Origin: Theropithecus gelada
Taxonomy: Eukaryota > Chordata > Mammalia > Primates > Cercopithecidae
Reading direction: 5' to 3'
Assembly: GCF_003255815.1 (NCBI RefSeq)
Contig: NC_037671.1
Coordinates: forward strand, 155,612,645-155,676,644
DNA: 64,000 nt
Position numbers and translations under genes: made by a program. The notes beneath the pieces were generated by a model. The model saw only the letters and a program-made list of their open reading frames with translations, searched no databases and had not been told where the DNA came from. Below, one piece after another: positions 25,561 to 40,665 of the stretch; position 1 is the stretch's first letter; the number at the start of each line of letters is the position of its first letter.

Positions 25561-25934
25561 AAAGCATCAGATTATCAGGTGACACACATTAAATGCTACA
25601 TATGAATGTTCCAAGTTACAACATTTATAGCACTAATGTGCAATCAAACTCGATTGGATCGGCTCAGACAGCAACATCATCTAGTTAGTGGCTCACAACT
25701 TTGTCTTGACATTGTTCACAACACACTCCATAAATAGTAATTCCCTTTGGGGTGGGGGTGAAGAACCAAGGTACAATGCATAATGGTAGCATATAAAAAT
25801 GTACGGGGGCATGTAAGTTGAAATTGTTCCTCAAAATAGTTCTTCCTTCCCCCCCAGATTCTGGTATGTTCCATCTTTCTTGAGAATCACCAATTCTTAA
25901 CAATATGGAAGAAAAGTACTGCAGTATAATCACA

Positions 25935-26105
25935 GTGTCCTGAGCTTGACCCCCAGCCTTACTCTTAACAGCTCTGTAACTACGGCAAGTTACGTAACTT
26001 CTCTGTGCCTCAGTTTCCTCTCTGTAAAAGTACCCACCTTATAATGGTGATGAGAGAATTAAATGAAGTATGTTTAAAGTGATCAATAAAATGTTTGGCT
26101 TATTA
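25935..26105 (+). repeat. MIR SINE
   Basis: A well-preserved core: acggcaagttacgtaacttc, tctgtgcctcagtttcctc, gatgagagaattaaatgaag. Confidence 0.85.
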
Positions 26106-26654
26106 CATGGATTCATTAAAGCCAGCTGAAATTACAAGACCTTTTTGAGCTGCTCTAAAATAATGATTGATTTTAAATATGATTTTAAAGTTTTCCATTA
26201 TTTAAGCAAACTTCCTTATTTCACAAATAAGAAAAATAAGGTTATAGAGAGTTTATCTAATTTTTCAGTCTGATTTTCTGAATTTCAGTTAAAATAATTA
26301 AATTATTATGTGTGCTATTAATATACACTAATATTCCACACTTCTATCCAGGAAAGTAATTTTCTCCCATTAACATTGCTTTTTTTTTTTTTTAAATAAA
26401 CAATAACTTGAATTCTACTGTATAAAAGGACTACAAATATACATTTGTTAACCAAGCAATACACATAATTTTGCTTCATAACTTGCACCTAAGATACCAG
26501 TACACATAGTTGCTTCTTTAGTTGTCACAGCAATTTTGAGGTATTGCCCCAGATAAAGAGAACCACTTACTGACTTATCAAGACATATTCTAATTTTTTC
26601 CCCTGATTTATTTACAAATGTCAAAACTACTTCTACTTGTATACAAATCTCTAA

Positions 26655-26860
26655 ATTATCCTTCCCTATGAAGCCTTTTCCAATCTCCCAATATTGCATC
26701 ATTCTCCTTCAAGAGCATTATTTCACATCTATGGCACTTATTCTTCCACTGTACTCCTTCTGATACTTATTACTTTCAGACATTGAGTTCTTGAAGAAAG
26801 AGGACATCTTACTTCAATGCCTCCTACTGAGTAACTACCAGATATCTGCTGGTGGAATGG
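26655..26860 (+). repeat. L2 3' end
   Basis: Contains cttccctatgaagcctttt, tctatggcacttattcttcc, and the downstream ttgagttcttgaagaaagaggacatc phrase of L2. Confidence 0.7.
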
Positions 26861-28533
26861 TTCAATGCCATAAGCCCAGTCAAAAAGTTGGCAGGGTTGA
26901 GTCTAGAATTCAGGCCTTCTGGTTTCTTACACAATCTTCCTTATCTAGCTCATGGACTACCAACCCGTAATGTTCAAGGACTTAAACCAAACACACGCTG
27001 CTAACTAGTTTCTGGGAGAAGACCAGCGTAGACCAACACTTCATTTTCACAATTCTACATTGTGCTTATACTCTTCCTTAGTAAACTGGGGCATTTCCAA
27101 ATACGTTTTGGGAACTAGAGGAATGACATGAGCAAAAAAGCCAATCTGCCCTTCCTCTCAAGAGTAGGCCATACCTCATCTTTATGCAGAAGGGACAGGG
27201 GGTTTCCTAGTCTTACACATTCCTTCACTAAGACATCACTTTCGCTGTCATTTCTTCTTGCTATCTAAAGCATGCCTTCGCTGTGTTTCTGTTCTCACAG
27301 TAGAATCTTCATAAAGTACAAGCTGTGTCAATCTCTATTCTGATAATATGACATCAAGTTTATTAAACAATAAAAACCATGCAACTGTTAATAAAACTTG
27401 CCAAATATACTTCAAAAAGAAATATTTTGAATATAACTTTCTATATTAAATACCAACAAGCTTAGCTATCTGTTTTTCCTCTGTCTGCCTCTCCCTAACC
27501 CTACTTATACCACTCACTAGCAATATAAAGTTAATGGGTTGAAAACTTCAAAAAAACAAACAAAAAAAGCTCTTTGGTCTACTTTCCAGGTATCAGAATT
27601 TTAGTTTTTTTAAAAACCTACATACTGTATTATAGATACCCAAAGAAAATAGACAAAAACAAGACAATTTAGATGGGCTCAAAATACGTTATTCAAAAAT
27701 TAGAATGCTAGCTTTTGGGAACTTTCATTTAAAAAGAAAGAGGCAATGAAATCTACTGTAGATGCAGCCAAAGGAAGGTAGGCTGGAATCTGAGAGGCTG
27801 AGCAAAGTCCCCCATGCCTGTGCTGTTATTTGTGGCATTCAACACTGAGGCCAAAACATGACATTTCTGGAGGCCTCTCAACTTAGAGGAATTTGTGCAA
27901 CTGCTTACCCGGCAGATTGTAGTGAACGCCACACACCACTGGCGTTTTATAAACACCATCACTGTCTCTGTGTAGGGCCCTCCACACTGCAGTTATTGTG
28001 TGCTGAGGAGACGATGATGGGAAGCGCACAATGCAATCTATACATTACAGCCCTGAAGCTATGTATTTTGCACTAGCTCCAAACTACACTATGCAAATAT
28101 AAAAGGCCAAGGAAAGAAAGGTATGCACAGAGCAAACACAACAACTGATACATTGTTGGGGAAGGAGGATGGGAATCCTATAAAACCTTAGGGAAGAATA
28201 GAGTGTCTCAAATTATCCAAGGCTGTGATTTATCAGATAATTATTTTCTTACCAATCTAAGGGAGCTGTCAACATATCTCTTTCCCAAACTTCATTCAAA
28301 CCCCAGGAAAAAGAAACCCTGGTCAATTTTTTGTGTGTGTTAAAAACATAATTCCAGTAGTAAATGAGACATTTATATAGTAAAGGAAGATTCTTAAGAG
28401 TAAGTTTCCCTGATCATTAATAAGAATTAAATTTGAAAATGTTTTTCCCAAATACTTAAAAAAGATACATATTATATATAATATACAAACATATGCATGT
28501 AGATACATAAATATAGAAGACAAATACATTTAC

Positions 28534-28842
28534 ATTTTTTTTTTCTCTTCTAAGAGATGGGATCTTGCTCTGTTGCTGAAGCTGGAGTGAAGTGGCACAA
28601 TCCTGGCTCACTACAGCCTCAAACTTCTAGGCTCAAATGACCTTCCTGCCTCAGCCTCCCAAGTTTCTGAGACTGCAGGTGCATGCCGCCATGCCTGGCT
28701 AATTTTAAAAATTTTTTGGTAGAGGCAGATGGGGTTTCATCATCTTACCCAGGCTGGTCTCTAAACCTCTGGGTTCAAGCAATTCTCCCACCTTGGTCTC
28801 CCAAAGTGTTGGCATTACAGGCATGAGCCACAGCACCCATCC
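28534..28842 (-). mobile_element. AluJ-like element
   Basis: A full minus-strand dimer with many substitutions, from the T stretch to cagcacccatccc. Confidence 0.9.
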
Positions 28843-30794
28843 CTTTTTTTTTTTTTATTTTTTTAGTAACTGAAAAATTTTTTTCAAACTTAGTTTTCAT
28901 TAATCAGGAAAACTTTGTATATATGTATACAAGTAAACAAGATAGACAGATATCAGATTTATTTAAACATACTGGTTTCTTACAAGTCACTATAAAGAAT
29001 TTTTTCTTGTATACTATTTCCTTAGAGACTAAACCAAAAAAAAGGAAGGGAGGGAGAAAGGAAAACTTCTCACAGTTCATTAAGGATTGCCACATCTTTT
29101 CCATTCCACAGGATTCAGAGGATTATGAGAGAATACTGGGGGAATTTTGCAGTGCTGTTGACAGGAATGACACAAAATACCATGCATTCAATGTAGTTTC
29201 AGTTGCTAAAAATTAAAATTAAAAAGCTGCTACTTAGGAAAACACACACTAGACTAGAACAGACTGCAAAGATAACCTTCAGTAACTGTAACCTGCAATA
29301 ATTTAAAAGGATATCCTAGTAAACCTAGAAGCACAGAGGTTCACCTTTAAAAAAATCACACAGACACTTTGACTCCTCAAGGAGAGAAGTACTTGCCCTT
29401 CTTAAATGTTATAAAGTAAGATCCTTATTTCATGAGCACGATGTTTCCAAGCCCATCAAGTCTAAGAGCAGTATTCAATGGAATGTTCTTCCACCCCAGT
29501 CTGCTGGGTTTTGAAATATTTCGGAATTCTTAACTGAGCATACAATTAATCTCATAAGCAACTTGGTAAGCTCAGACAAGATGAGAAAATGTATTTCATT
29601 TTTCTGCTATGTGGAAAATGGCACCAAAAAAATCTGAAATCCTGCTACTAACATTATTAACACACACAAAAAATCACACTGTCAACAAGTTGAAGTCTAT
29701 GATATGGCCCCTTTTTTTAAACAAAGAAAATGAATGCTAGTTTTTAAACAATATTAACCTTTTAATATCTCATTCATAACTACATACAAATTTATTTCTT
29801 AGGCAGTTGCAGTTTTTATCTCCTGCAGCCCAGAAATTTTCAATAGTTTTCAAGACACAGGAATGAGCTAGCAGACGAGGGTGTGCCCACTTGGAGGGTT
29901 TCTATCTCCACATATCCAAACAGGTATGCAGAAGGCTATTCCAGCAACCAATTCCCACTCCTCACACCTATGTTCTAGCTCCACAACTAACCCAAAGCCA
30001 ACCTCTGGAATGAAGATGCAGAAAACCTCAAAAAAGCCCCCGAGCAATGGATCTTAAAGCTTGTTAAGAAAACCATATTTGATGACATGTAAATATCCAC
30101 AAATTTTATATAAAAAATGTATTTTTTGCTTAAACAAAACAACAAACACTTCTGTCGGTTCTAGTATATGTCAGTTGCTCAGTCATTCATAAAATACAGC
30201 CCTGCAGGCATTCCATAAATGCCTTCCTTTGGTAATAAAAGTTTAATGGAATAGTATTCTAGCTTATAAGGAAGAATGATCTAAATCTTCGCTTGCTCTA
30301 AGTGAACAGCTGGTAACTAGCCTGCTAAATTTGCAATTTCTCAACTGCAAAAAACAAATATTTCTACTCTTAGAGTTTATTTCAGTGGGAAATAAGTTCA
30401 CCTTTGACATTCTACATTTTTGTAACACAACTGATTATAGCCAACGTCTCCCTTCTGACCCTCCAACAAAAGGATAAGTCCTTGGACACCAGGGATTGGT
30501 TTATTCAAAATTACAAGATAAAATATATTATTTTTAAATCTTGTGAGGTTTTTCTTACTTGTAAAAGTACTAAATAGGGTTTAATTTTTCAGTCTAACCA
30601 AGTTATTTAAATTATAAAGTCACTGTGAATATATAAGTGGCATCCGTTTACATTATGGCCCTTCTAAGCCACATAGTGATAAAATATAAGAATACTAGGA
30701 ATTTATCCAAGGCATAGAACTTAAGTATTTTCATCAGAAATTTAAGAAAGCTGGTCAAACCCTGAGAAAAACATATAATCAGGATTTTAACAAT

Positions 30795-30905
30795 AAAAAT
30801 TATAGTTAATATTTGTCAAGCCCTTACCATGTCCTAGGCATTGCTCCAAACAAATCATAACCAAATTCAGCTACCAATTAGAGTTAGCAAACAGCTGTGA
30901 AGTAA
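30795..30905 (-). repeat. MIR fragment, reverse orientation
   Basis: Matches the reverse complement of the MIR 3' half: atttgtcaagcccttaccatgtcctaggcattgctcc. Confidence 0.6.
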
Positions 30906-31050
30906 ATGAACCCAAACATACACTTAATAAGACCTCCTACAGTCTTAACATGAGGTCTCTCAAAGCAGTTCTTAACTCTGGCTACACAGATGCTCCAGCC
31001 GGCATCAGATCCACTGAATTAGAATCTACAAAAGAGGATCCTGGGCATCT

Positions 31051-31365
31051 GTAACTTTTTATTTATACCAGTTTTAGGTTTGCAGCAAAATGGAGCATAA
31101 AGTACAGAAGTTTTCCCTATATCCCCTGCTTTCACACATGCATAACCCCCCCATTGGGAAAATTAGCAACATCCCCCACACAGTGGGTACAGTTGTTACA
31201 ACTGGTGAACCTCCACCGACATGTCGTTATCACCCTAAGTCCACAGTTTATGTCAGGGTTCACTCTCAGTGTCTGCATTCTATAGGTTTGGACAAATGTA
31301 CAATGACATGTATCCACGATGTATTATAGCATCATACAGAGTAACTTCATTGCCCTAAAAACCCT
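31051..31365 (-). mobile_element. Old L1M 3' fragment
   Basis: Contains taccagttttaggtttgcagcaaaatgg, gttacaactggtgaacc, and catacagagtaacttcattgccc, an eroded L1M end in reverse orientation. Confidence 0.65.
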
Positions 31366-31625
31366 AAAATTTTTTTAAAAGCTTAACCAACAAATTTTTA
31401 AAAGCTTAAACATGAGGCGGTCAGCAAAGAGAATCCCTGTCCCAGCATACAACTATCTGCCCGCATACTCCAAATCCATCAATTTTCAGTTTTCAATCTG
31501 GCCAGGCTACATCCCATGGAGTATATGTGCTCCTTTTGTCCCTTTCAAAGACCCAGATAGAAAAGCCAGGATAATAAATCAAATGCTCAATTATTCACTT
31601 AAAATTCTTTTTTAAAAAAATGATT

Positions 31626-31944
<319 letters not shown>

Positions 31945-33336
31945 TTATCTGACAATCTTCAATGACAACTATATCTGAGTCTACCTTTGTGAAAGAAATC
32001 ATCAGGTGAAAAAACACAAGACGACTAGAGATCCTACATCTTATCACAAGCCAGACCCACTCAAACTGTTCTTACCTTTACTAGCCAGGAGTGCTTATTC
32101 TTTCAACAACTAACCAAAGTAGAAGACAAGTTACAATGCAGAATAATCTTAATCGCTTAAATGCTTACTTTATTATGGTTGTAAAGCAGAGGGAAATAGG
32201 ATGTGACTAAGGAGAGGTCTCGATGAGTTTCCTAACAACAGTAGTTGCCTTATACTTCACCATCTGAATTTCTGATTCTTGAATTTGATGACAAGCAACT
32301 TCTGGGCAATCTAGGGAAAAATCCAGTTCATTTTGAGATATCTCAGTTTTTAAACATTGATCTACTTGGGGCAACAGTGTTTCTATTCAATTTGACATTT
32401 TTTCCAAGTAAAAGCTTTTCGTTCCTGGTAGATGACTAACAAAGTAAAATAAAAGACAAAGTGACAACAAGGTCTTTGTTCACCACTGGAGTGTGGAAGG
32501 AGGGGGACCTGGCTGGGTGAATCTTTAAGGTCTTGCTTGATTTAAAACACACATACACAAAAAATGCTACAACTATGTAAGGAGGAAATTGTGAGGCATC
32601 AGAAAGAACCTAGGAATTCAGAAGCAGGGAAGTTAAGCAGCTTTGGGTGAACATGGCCCTGAACCGTGCCTTTCAAAAAGGCTGTACTACTGGTAGTGTG
32701 ACCACCTGATCCAAAGATGCCAAAAATCCAGCCCTCGACCTTCCTCCCACCCCAAACTGCCTTTATTTTTTTACTTCTCTAGGCTTCAATAGTGAAATTC
32801 TACCACTAGAATTCGACCACTAGATTCTTTAGAGTAAACAGGTATCTTCTTTTAAAATGCAAATATCTCTTAGAAGGCAGTACAGGTAATTCACACACTA
32901 AAGTCATTCACTCAAACTGCTGATCCTCTCTAGGTTATCTGCTAGATTTGAAAAAGTAGGGATTTTGTTTCCAGAGGAAGAAAAAGTAGTCAGGAAGCAT
33001 AGAACTTTTTTTTTTGGTATTATAATACTACAAAGGAACACCTGGATGTCATTATGGAACTAGTAACATGAAAGTCTAAGGGAGAAAAGCACCAAGAAAT
33101 AGAAAAGTAAATCAGTGTGAAATCCAACCAGGAACACAGGAACGAGTCCTTTCCCCTTTACTGCACAGGCTCCAACCAAGGGTCAGAGGAGACTAAAAAT
33201 TCCTCATGGTATCACTACTGCTTGCTCCAGAAATATTTAATGAACAAAGCCACAGAACTATATATGATAAATAATGACCGAAACCAAGTGAATAACAAAT
33301 GAATTGCACCTATTATTTGCCAAAAACCCAAATAAC

Positions 33337-33618
33337 TTTTTTTTTTTTTGAGACTGAGTCTCGCTCTGTTGCCCAGGCTGGAGTTCAATAGCGTGATCGC
33401 CGCTTTGCCTCTAGGGTTCAAGTGATTCTCCTGCCTCAGCCTCCAGAGTAACTGGGACTAGAGGTGTGCGCCACAACGCCTGGCTAACTTTTTGTATCTT
33501 TAGTAGAGATGTGGTTTCTCCATGTTGGCCAGGCTGGTATCGAACTCCTGACCTCATGACCTGCCCACCTCAGCCTCCCAAAGTGCTGGGATTACAGGTG
33601 TAAGCCAACACGCCTGGC
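33337..33618 (-). mobile_element. AluS-type element
   Basis: A full minus-strand Alu with a 10-base target duplication cccaaataac at 33327-33336 and 33619-33628. Confidence 0.93.
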
Positions 33619-34513
33619 CCCAAATAACATATTTTAAGGAGAAAAGCATTTCTATCCTCTTTCATCTCCTAGGACCCACTCCCCAATTAAACACACATGC
33701 AAAATAAAATGGATTATCTAGACACCTGCAGGGAATAATAAAGCAAGAAAATGAAAACTACTGAGAAGCATCTGCAAGAAAACAAAGAACTATGTCAAAA
33801 CAGATGCTACTAAAGCTACCACAATCAAAAGTCTTTTTAGAAGATACCCAGACAGCCTAATGGTAACTTTGACATGTGCTATATTCAGGGGAAGAGTCCA
33901 CTTTATTTTAGTATGTGATAAAACATGCTCATTGTTTAACTTTTAGAAGTAGAAAGTGGACTTCCAATTAAAGATGGTAGAATGAACATGCACATTTAGC
34001 TCTGCTCCCTAAAGAATTTGTTCTAAGACAACGCAGAGTGTGCATGTTACTGTGTACAGATGCACACATGGATTCTTCCCCCAACACAAGGAACCTGAGA
34101 CCAGCAAAATTAGGATAAGCAGACTGAAAAAGGACAGGAGGCAGGATCAGTGCATTTGTATTTTATGCTTTCTTTCCCATGGGTGGGAACCCACTTCTCC
34201 ATATGATTTAGCAGAAGCAAAGAGCTTAATTTATTTAAACCCCAATAAATACACTGGTTTTGCAAGATGGAAGATTCCTAGTTAATGCCAAGCCAAAGAA
34301 AGCCCGGATCAAAAATGGCAACACTGGCCCTGTAAAGTCAGGAAGGTGGTTTTCCCTGAACAAATGTTTATGGTACATTTTTTTTAATGTCATCCTTGAT
34401 ATGCAAGGATATATTAAAACCTTTTCTTGTAACCCCCAATTTTTGCTTAGATTCTACTATGTAAGCAATTTTCAAATGAAAAATGTAACAGGTAAAGTAT
34501 AGCTGAGTTTTCC

Positions 34514-34583
34514 ATATATATATTTTTATATATATTTAATTTATATATATATATAAAAATATATATGTGTGTGTATATATATA
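34514..34583. repeat. (TA)n-rich tract
   Basis: About 70 bases of tata repeats with a short tgtgtgtg run. It directly adjoins the next Alu and may be partly an expanded insertion-site tail. Confidence 0.85.
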
Positions 34584-34875
34584 TTTTTTTGAGATGGAGT
34601 CTCACTCTGTCACCCAGGCTGTAGTGCAGTGGCATGATCCCGGCTCACTGTAGCCTCTATCTCATGGGTTCAAGCAATTCTCGTGCCTCAGCCTCCCTAG
34701 TAGCTGAGACTACAGGTGCCCCCCTCACCATGCTCAGTTACTTTTTGTATTTTTAGTAGAGATGAGGTTTCATCACACTGGCCAGCCTAGTCTCAAATTC
34801 CTGACCTCAAGTGTGATCTGCCCGCCACGACCTCCCAAAGTGCTGGGATTACAGGCATGTGTCAGCGCACTCAGC
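34584..34875 (-). mobile_element. AluS-type element
   Basis: A full minus-strand dimer from ttttttgagatggagtc to gcgcactcagccc. Confidence 0.92.
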
Positions 34876-36720
34876 CCTAAATGTATTATTCTTTGAAATC
34901 CAAAAGTTTCTGCTCAATGAAGACATGCCTACCAACTCCAGTCTATAGTAACTTGGCACTTCTGTGCTTTTATATTACTTTACTATATTATATTACTTTA
35001 CTATAAAAAATACTTTATCAATTTTACTCATATGTTTATGTGTGTGGATATAACTGTGTGTGTATATACACCTGCTATTACTGTTTTATATGTAAAGCTT
35101 AGCTCTGAAAGTAAAATTTGTAACTAAAAGGAAAAATAACACCTCATACTTTTCTTTTTATCTTCTCAGCCCAAGTAGGAACCAAATCAATGTCTGGGGA
35201 TAAAAATTATTTCTGAACTCACAGGATATATTTAAATAAATACTATTTTGAGAGGAAATTTGTAAAATAGTGTAAAAATATGACTTCCTTAACTTCTCAT
35301 TTTTCTTAAAAATTATATATCATCACTAAGGGAGACTAGCAACCTTGTCATTAATTTTTTAAAAATGAAAACCCAGGATTTTTGTCCAACTTTTTCTATT
35401 ACTCACCTTAAACAGCAAGACTTGGCTTAAGTCTGTAAAGAATTATAATCTCTTTTAAAAGATGGAGAACTGACTCTAACTGTTAGATAATGAAGAGGCT
35501 GGTATCAAACTTCTAGCCAGAGGCAAACACCAAATTTTTAAAAATATCTTTCATAAAAGTTGCTAAGCACCATATTTCCATGAAAACTTAATCAAAAACC
35601 ATGAGCAGCAAACTTCTGTAGGCTAGCACATTCTCTGTAAACTATTTGCCTAGAATGAATTTTGACATTTGATTCATACAGGCTTTCTGTGCTACAGAAG
35701 AATAGCTTATGAGAGCAGTCCTATTTGATTCACTTGAAATTGTTGCTGATAGAAATCTGGAAGGAGATGTCAATGAATACAACAAGTAGAGGGTGGTAAC
35801 ACTCAGATTAAGTTTCCCCTCGTGCAAATAACTAGACTGATGCACAAAATCAGGCTTAATGTCAAAACAGGTTAAAATGGCATATTCTGCAAATGAAGTA
35901 CACTTACGAGATGTAGCTTGATTACTAGACAGAATGGAGCTTTTGTCTTCAGGTGACTCTCCAGAATACAAGAGTCAAAACAAAATAAAAGATAAATTAA
36001 TACTCCTAATCATAATTTTTCTAACACAGTTCAGAGTTAATGTATAACTCCATTGCAGAACATAATTAAATAAAAATTTAAATAGCAAACTGACAGATCA
36101 TTTATCAGTGCTTTAATCATTTAACTACCTTGCATCATAAAATTATTTTTCTGAATAATCCAGGGATTTTTATAGACTATATTTTATTATGTTATACCAC
36201 ATTTAATCCCTTTAAGCTCCAAATGCTGGCATATTATGTTATAGTGCTATAAATACTAATGATAACTTCTGTCCACTTTTCCACGTGGCCACAGAGCATG
36301 CGCTTCTGCTGAGCAATGGATGAAAAGAATGAACCTAACTCCAGCTTTTGTGCGATAAATTAAACAACATTCATGGGTGGAGACAGTATTCCCAAATCCC
36401 TGTCCCCCATATATCATGCCTGAAAGCTGGGAAGGTGGAGGTAGGAAGAGGAAAGCAAATAATCGGTAAAATTTCCTGACAGCTGAAAAACAAAAACTAT
36501 GTCAGTAACATCATCTTTAATTTGTTCAGAAGAATAGAAGGCAACAGAAGAGAAATCAAAGACTAGAAATAAAACAGTGATGATGACAGAATGATTCTAA
36601 ACACAGTGGGTTTAACAAAAGATACTGATAAATGTTGTTGCATGAGAGAGCAATTAGATTATATCCCTTCATTTGATGAACTCTGGCAAAGATTTTTAAA
36701 ATTTCACTGCCTACATATTT

Positions 36721-37414
36721 TTTTAAAATTATGCTTGAAGTTCTGGGATACATGTGCAGAACGTGCAGGTTTGTTACATAGGTAGACATGTGCCATGGTG
36801 GTTGGCTACACCCATCAACCTGTCATCTACATTAGGTATTTCTCCTAATGCTATTCTTCCCCTAGCCTCCAACCCCTGACAGGCCCTGGTGTGTGATGTT
36901 CCCCTCCCTGTGCCCATGTGTTCTCAATGCTCAACTCCCACGTATGCGTGAGAACATGTGGTGGCTGGTTTTCTGTTCCTGTTTCGCTGAGAATGATGGT
37001 TTCCAGTTTCATCCATGTTCCTGCAAAGGACACAAACTCATCCTTTTTTATGGCTGCATAGTATTCCATGGTGTCTATGTGCCACATTTTCTTTATCCAG
37101 TCCATCATTGATGGGCATTTAGATTGGTTTCAAGTCTTTGCTATTGTGAATAGTGCTGCAGTAAACATAAATGTGCATGCGTCTTTATGTAGAATGATTT
37201 ATAACCCTTTGGGTATATACCCAGTAACGGGATTGCTGGGTCAAATGGTATTTCTGGTTCTAGATCCTTAAGGAAACGCCACACTGTCTTCTACAATGGT
37301 TGAACTAATTTATGCTCCCACCAACAGTGTAAAAAGCGTTCCTATTTCTCCAACTCCTCTCCAGCATCTGTTGTTTCCTGACTTTTTAATGATCGCCATT
37401 CTAACTAGCTTCAG
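36721..37414 (-). mobile_element. 5'-truncated L1 (L1P), about 0.7 kb
   Basis: An antisense L1 3' end flanked by a short target duplication tacatattt (36712-36720 and 37415-37423). Sequence runs from the 3' UTR to ORF2 (tttttaatgatcgccattctaac). No intact frame. Confidence 0.9.
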
Positions 37415-38255
37415 TACATATTTTAAAGTAACAAAAATGTGTCCAAATTGATTTTAAAATACAAATTTTATTCTGAAAATAATTTTACCCACCATTTCTA
37501 ACCCTATTCGACCCTGAAGTAATTTTCATTCCAAAATAGAAAAATAATTTAAAGATCTAGTTCCTGTTCTACTACCACCCTCTGAAAAGAGTGAAAACTT
37601 ACTAAGTGGTAAATCACCAAGGAGTTGGCGTGGCTGCCAGTGTGTAGCATGCCTATCCAGCAAGAGGTGGATGGTATCTTCAAAAGTATGTCAGGATGGC
37701 TGCTTACAGTTACAAGTTACTTTCAAGTTTAATGCTTTTAAAATACCAGTGATGTAGGGACAAACAAAGTAATCCCCTGGTTTTGAAACCAAACGTGGAG
37801 AAGACAGAGAAGAAAAAGGCATGTGGGAGAATTCCTCGAATGTGAGAAATAAAATGGTCTATCATTCTTTAGTTTCCTCAAGAGAAGAGGAGGCATTATT
37901 AGAAAACAAGGGGCAGAGAATAAGAATTATAGTCTCTTCAAGCCCAGCCTATGCCTAGCCAGCAAGCAACCTGGTCTGACAGCAGCTCCAACAGAAGTGA
38001 AAGAACAGATCTCCCAGGAGCCTGCAATTCCCTCAGGGCTGTGAATGTGAACCCTAAAGGGCCAGGGGTCACACCACAGTAACTTCTACATGGCTCTCAC
38101 GCCTAGAGTTTCACAACCTTTTGTAGAAATGTAGCAGTTTTCATTTACAATAAGCCCTTGAAGTATTTCCATAACAAGTTGGTCTGCTGTTTCCAAGCAT
38201 CTGAAAAGCAGAGCAATAGTGGACAGCAGTCGCAATGATGAGGGTAGGTGGATTA

Positions 38256-38296
38256 TATATATATGTGTACACACACACACACACACACACACACAA
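38256..38296. repeat. (AC)n microsatellite next to a (TA)n run
   Basis: tatatatatatgtgtac is followed by a near-perfect run of about 30 bases of acac. Confidence 0.9.
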
Positions 38297-40638
38297 ATGC
38301 CCAAATCTTTGTTTCTAATGAGAGGGGATGGAGAGAAGACTTAGGAACACAAATAAGCAAATGCCATCATTTATCTTGGATAGAAAGATAAAAACTTTAT
38401 AAATGTATAAGAAAGTACAGGGAAATAAGTCAAAAATTACTTTCTATGAGAAGTATTTTGGGCAAAATCCTCCGTTAAGACTCTGTGGGGAGAAAGAAGA
38501 AAGTTATTTTTCTGGAGAAACTAATAATAAACCAGGTGAAGAAACAACATCAGCATAAGAAAAATCAAACAATACAAGAGTTTAGCAGTTGTTCAACAGA
38601 GCAATACAAGAGAGTCTTTCACAAGGCAGTGCATGATTAATTGCCAAACTAATGGTGCAAACAAGTTCCAAGGAAGAAAAGAACATTCTGAGAGCCGGAT
38701 TTGAACTGGAAATGAAAAGATAGGCAGGAATCATGTGATGGGGAAAGTAAAATGTGGAGTTGGTAGGGTCAGAAACTGGAAGGAAGGCCAGGCAACTCAG
38801 CATGTGTCTGATTAGAGAACCAACTTGACACAACGGAAGACTCAGAAAATCAAGTGGTAAGAGAGGTCAAAAGACAGCCTGAGGTTATATGTGACCAAGT
38901 GTGGAAAGGGGAGCGGGGAGGGGGGCCGAGGTCCAGCTAAGGAGTGACTTGATTACGAGGCCAGGCTCTGCTGCTGTGAGCTCTTTGCGCTCCTCAAGCT
39001 GGACCAAAATATTCTATCACTTACATGGCACGGCAGTCTTTTCCCATTTAGTAAATACAAATTAAATTTTGAATAGAATTATCACCCTAAATCCTGTTTT
39101 AAGCTAAAAGGATAAAGACATTCCACCTTGACCAATGTCACTGGAATTTTAAATTGCACATAATACATGCCTGTTAAATTATTCCCAGTTCCCAAAATGA
39201 CATATAAATCTGCCACTATTTTATGGAATCTTATAGAGTATCATAACTTCCAGATCCTCTACAAATATATAGATAGTTGAAACTGTTTAGTAAGCTTAGT
39301 AAGCGTCAGTACTATAGGTCTGAAACACAACCTTGGAGGGTGAAAAGAAACAACAACAAACAAGTAAGCAAATAAAACACACTCAAAGTAATGATAGCAA
39401 ATTGGATTTCTGAGACTGGAACTCAACACAAAAAAAGGCAAAAAGACCTTGACACATTCTGCTTTCTGAGAAATACTTTTATCATCAGAACACTGATGAA
39501 GAGAGCCTACATTCTGTTAGCCTTATTCATAACTAAGAAAAATGGTACTGACATTCCTGTGTGGGCAGAAACAATGCCCTCGATTCTCAGACAAAATCAA
39601 CACGTGGGAACAACTTTCAGATGCCAGAGGAAAATGTGAGCAACTCTAACTCAGAATGCACATTCACTCAAGCTTCCAAAGTCTTGCAGGAACTTTCACA
39701 CTTATCTGCAAACTTTAAAACACATACACAGACTTATCAGTTGTAGTAAAACCAGCTCAATTCTAAAAATGGAGGAAGTAAATATTTTCACTCTCTTTGC
39801 AATCTGAGAATAGAAGAGAGGAAGTGACTCCCCCAAGATACCCAAAGAGTAAAAAGAAAAGTAAACATAGATCGCCTGACTTTATATCCATGGCTTCAAC
39901 TAAACCTTATTGTCTTTTTCCCCCTGCTTAGAGGAAAGAGCTTTGCTGTTTTAACACACTGAGTATGTAAATGACCTTAGCAGCAATATCATAAAGAGTG
40001 CTAGAGTCAAGTTCCTGTAACATGCAGAATCCAAGAGACACCCTAAAATTCTTTAAAATTTAACTCTGGAACCAAAGAAGGTTGGCACATACCATTTAAA
40101 TATCTCAATGAGATAAAAATTAACATTTCAAAAAAAACCAAATTATAAGTTTCTTCATTAAAAAATCTTCAGTTTTTTCAAAAAATATTTGAGATCTCAG
40201 TTTACTATCAATAGATGATAAATTAGTATAGAATGTAAATTGTAATTTTCAGTGACAACAATGAAACAGTACCTACCACAAAGATTTGGAACAAATGCAC
40301 AAAGAGAGCCTAGGCCTCAGGTCAAAATTAATGCATGGCTTAACAATAAACCTATTGTTACATAAGCCAAAAATAACATTAAAGTTGGGCCATTTCCATA
40401 GTATTTTGTTTAACTTAAATATAATCATCCTCTAAAAATGCACTATTACCCAATGTTTATGCTCACTTACTATTTCCAGCTTTGGGGAATCCAGAAAATT
40501 CTGTGTGGCATAAAAATTTTTTATCCACTTAATATTAGCAAATGCCCTCTTTCCTTAAAAGAACACAAATTTCAAAGATGGCAATTTGTTTTCAAAAACA
40601 GAGCTGTATTGGTTCCTTGGGCAGTTGTCTTTTTTCAG

Positions 40639-40665
40639 TTTCTCTCCTGAAGTTCAGGAGAGAAA
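40639..40665. repeat. 27-bp near-perfect palindrome
   Basis: Two 13-base arms (tttctctcctgaa and its exact reverse complement) surround one central g at 40652. Confidence 0.95.
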
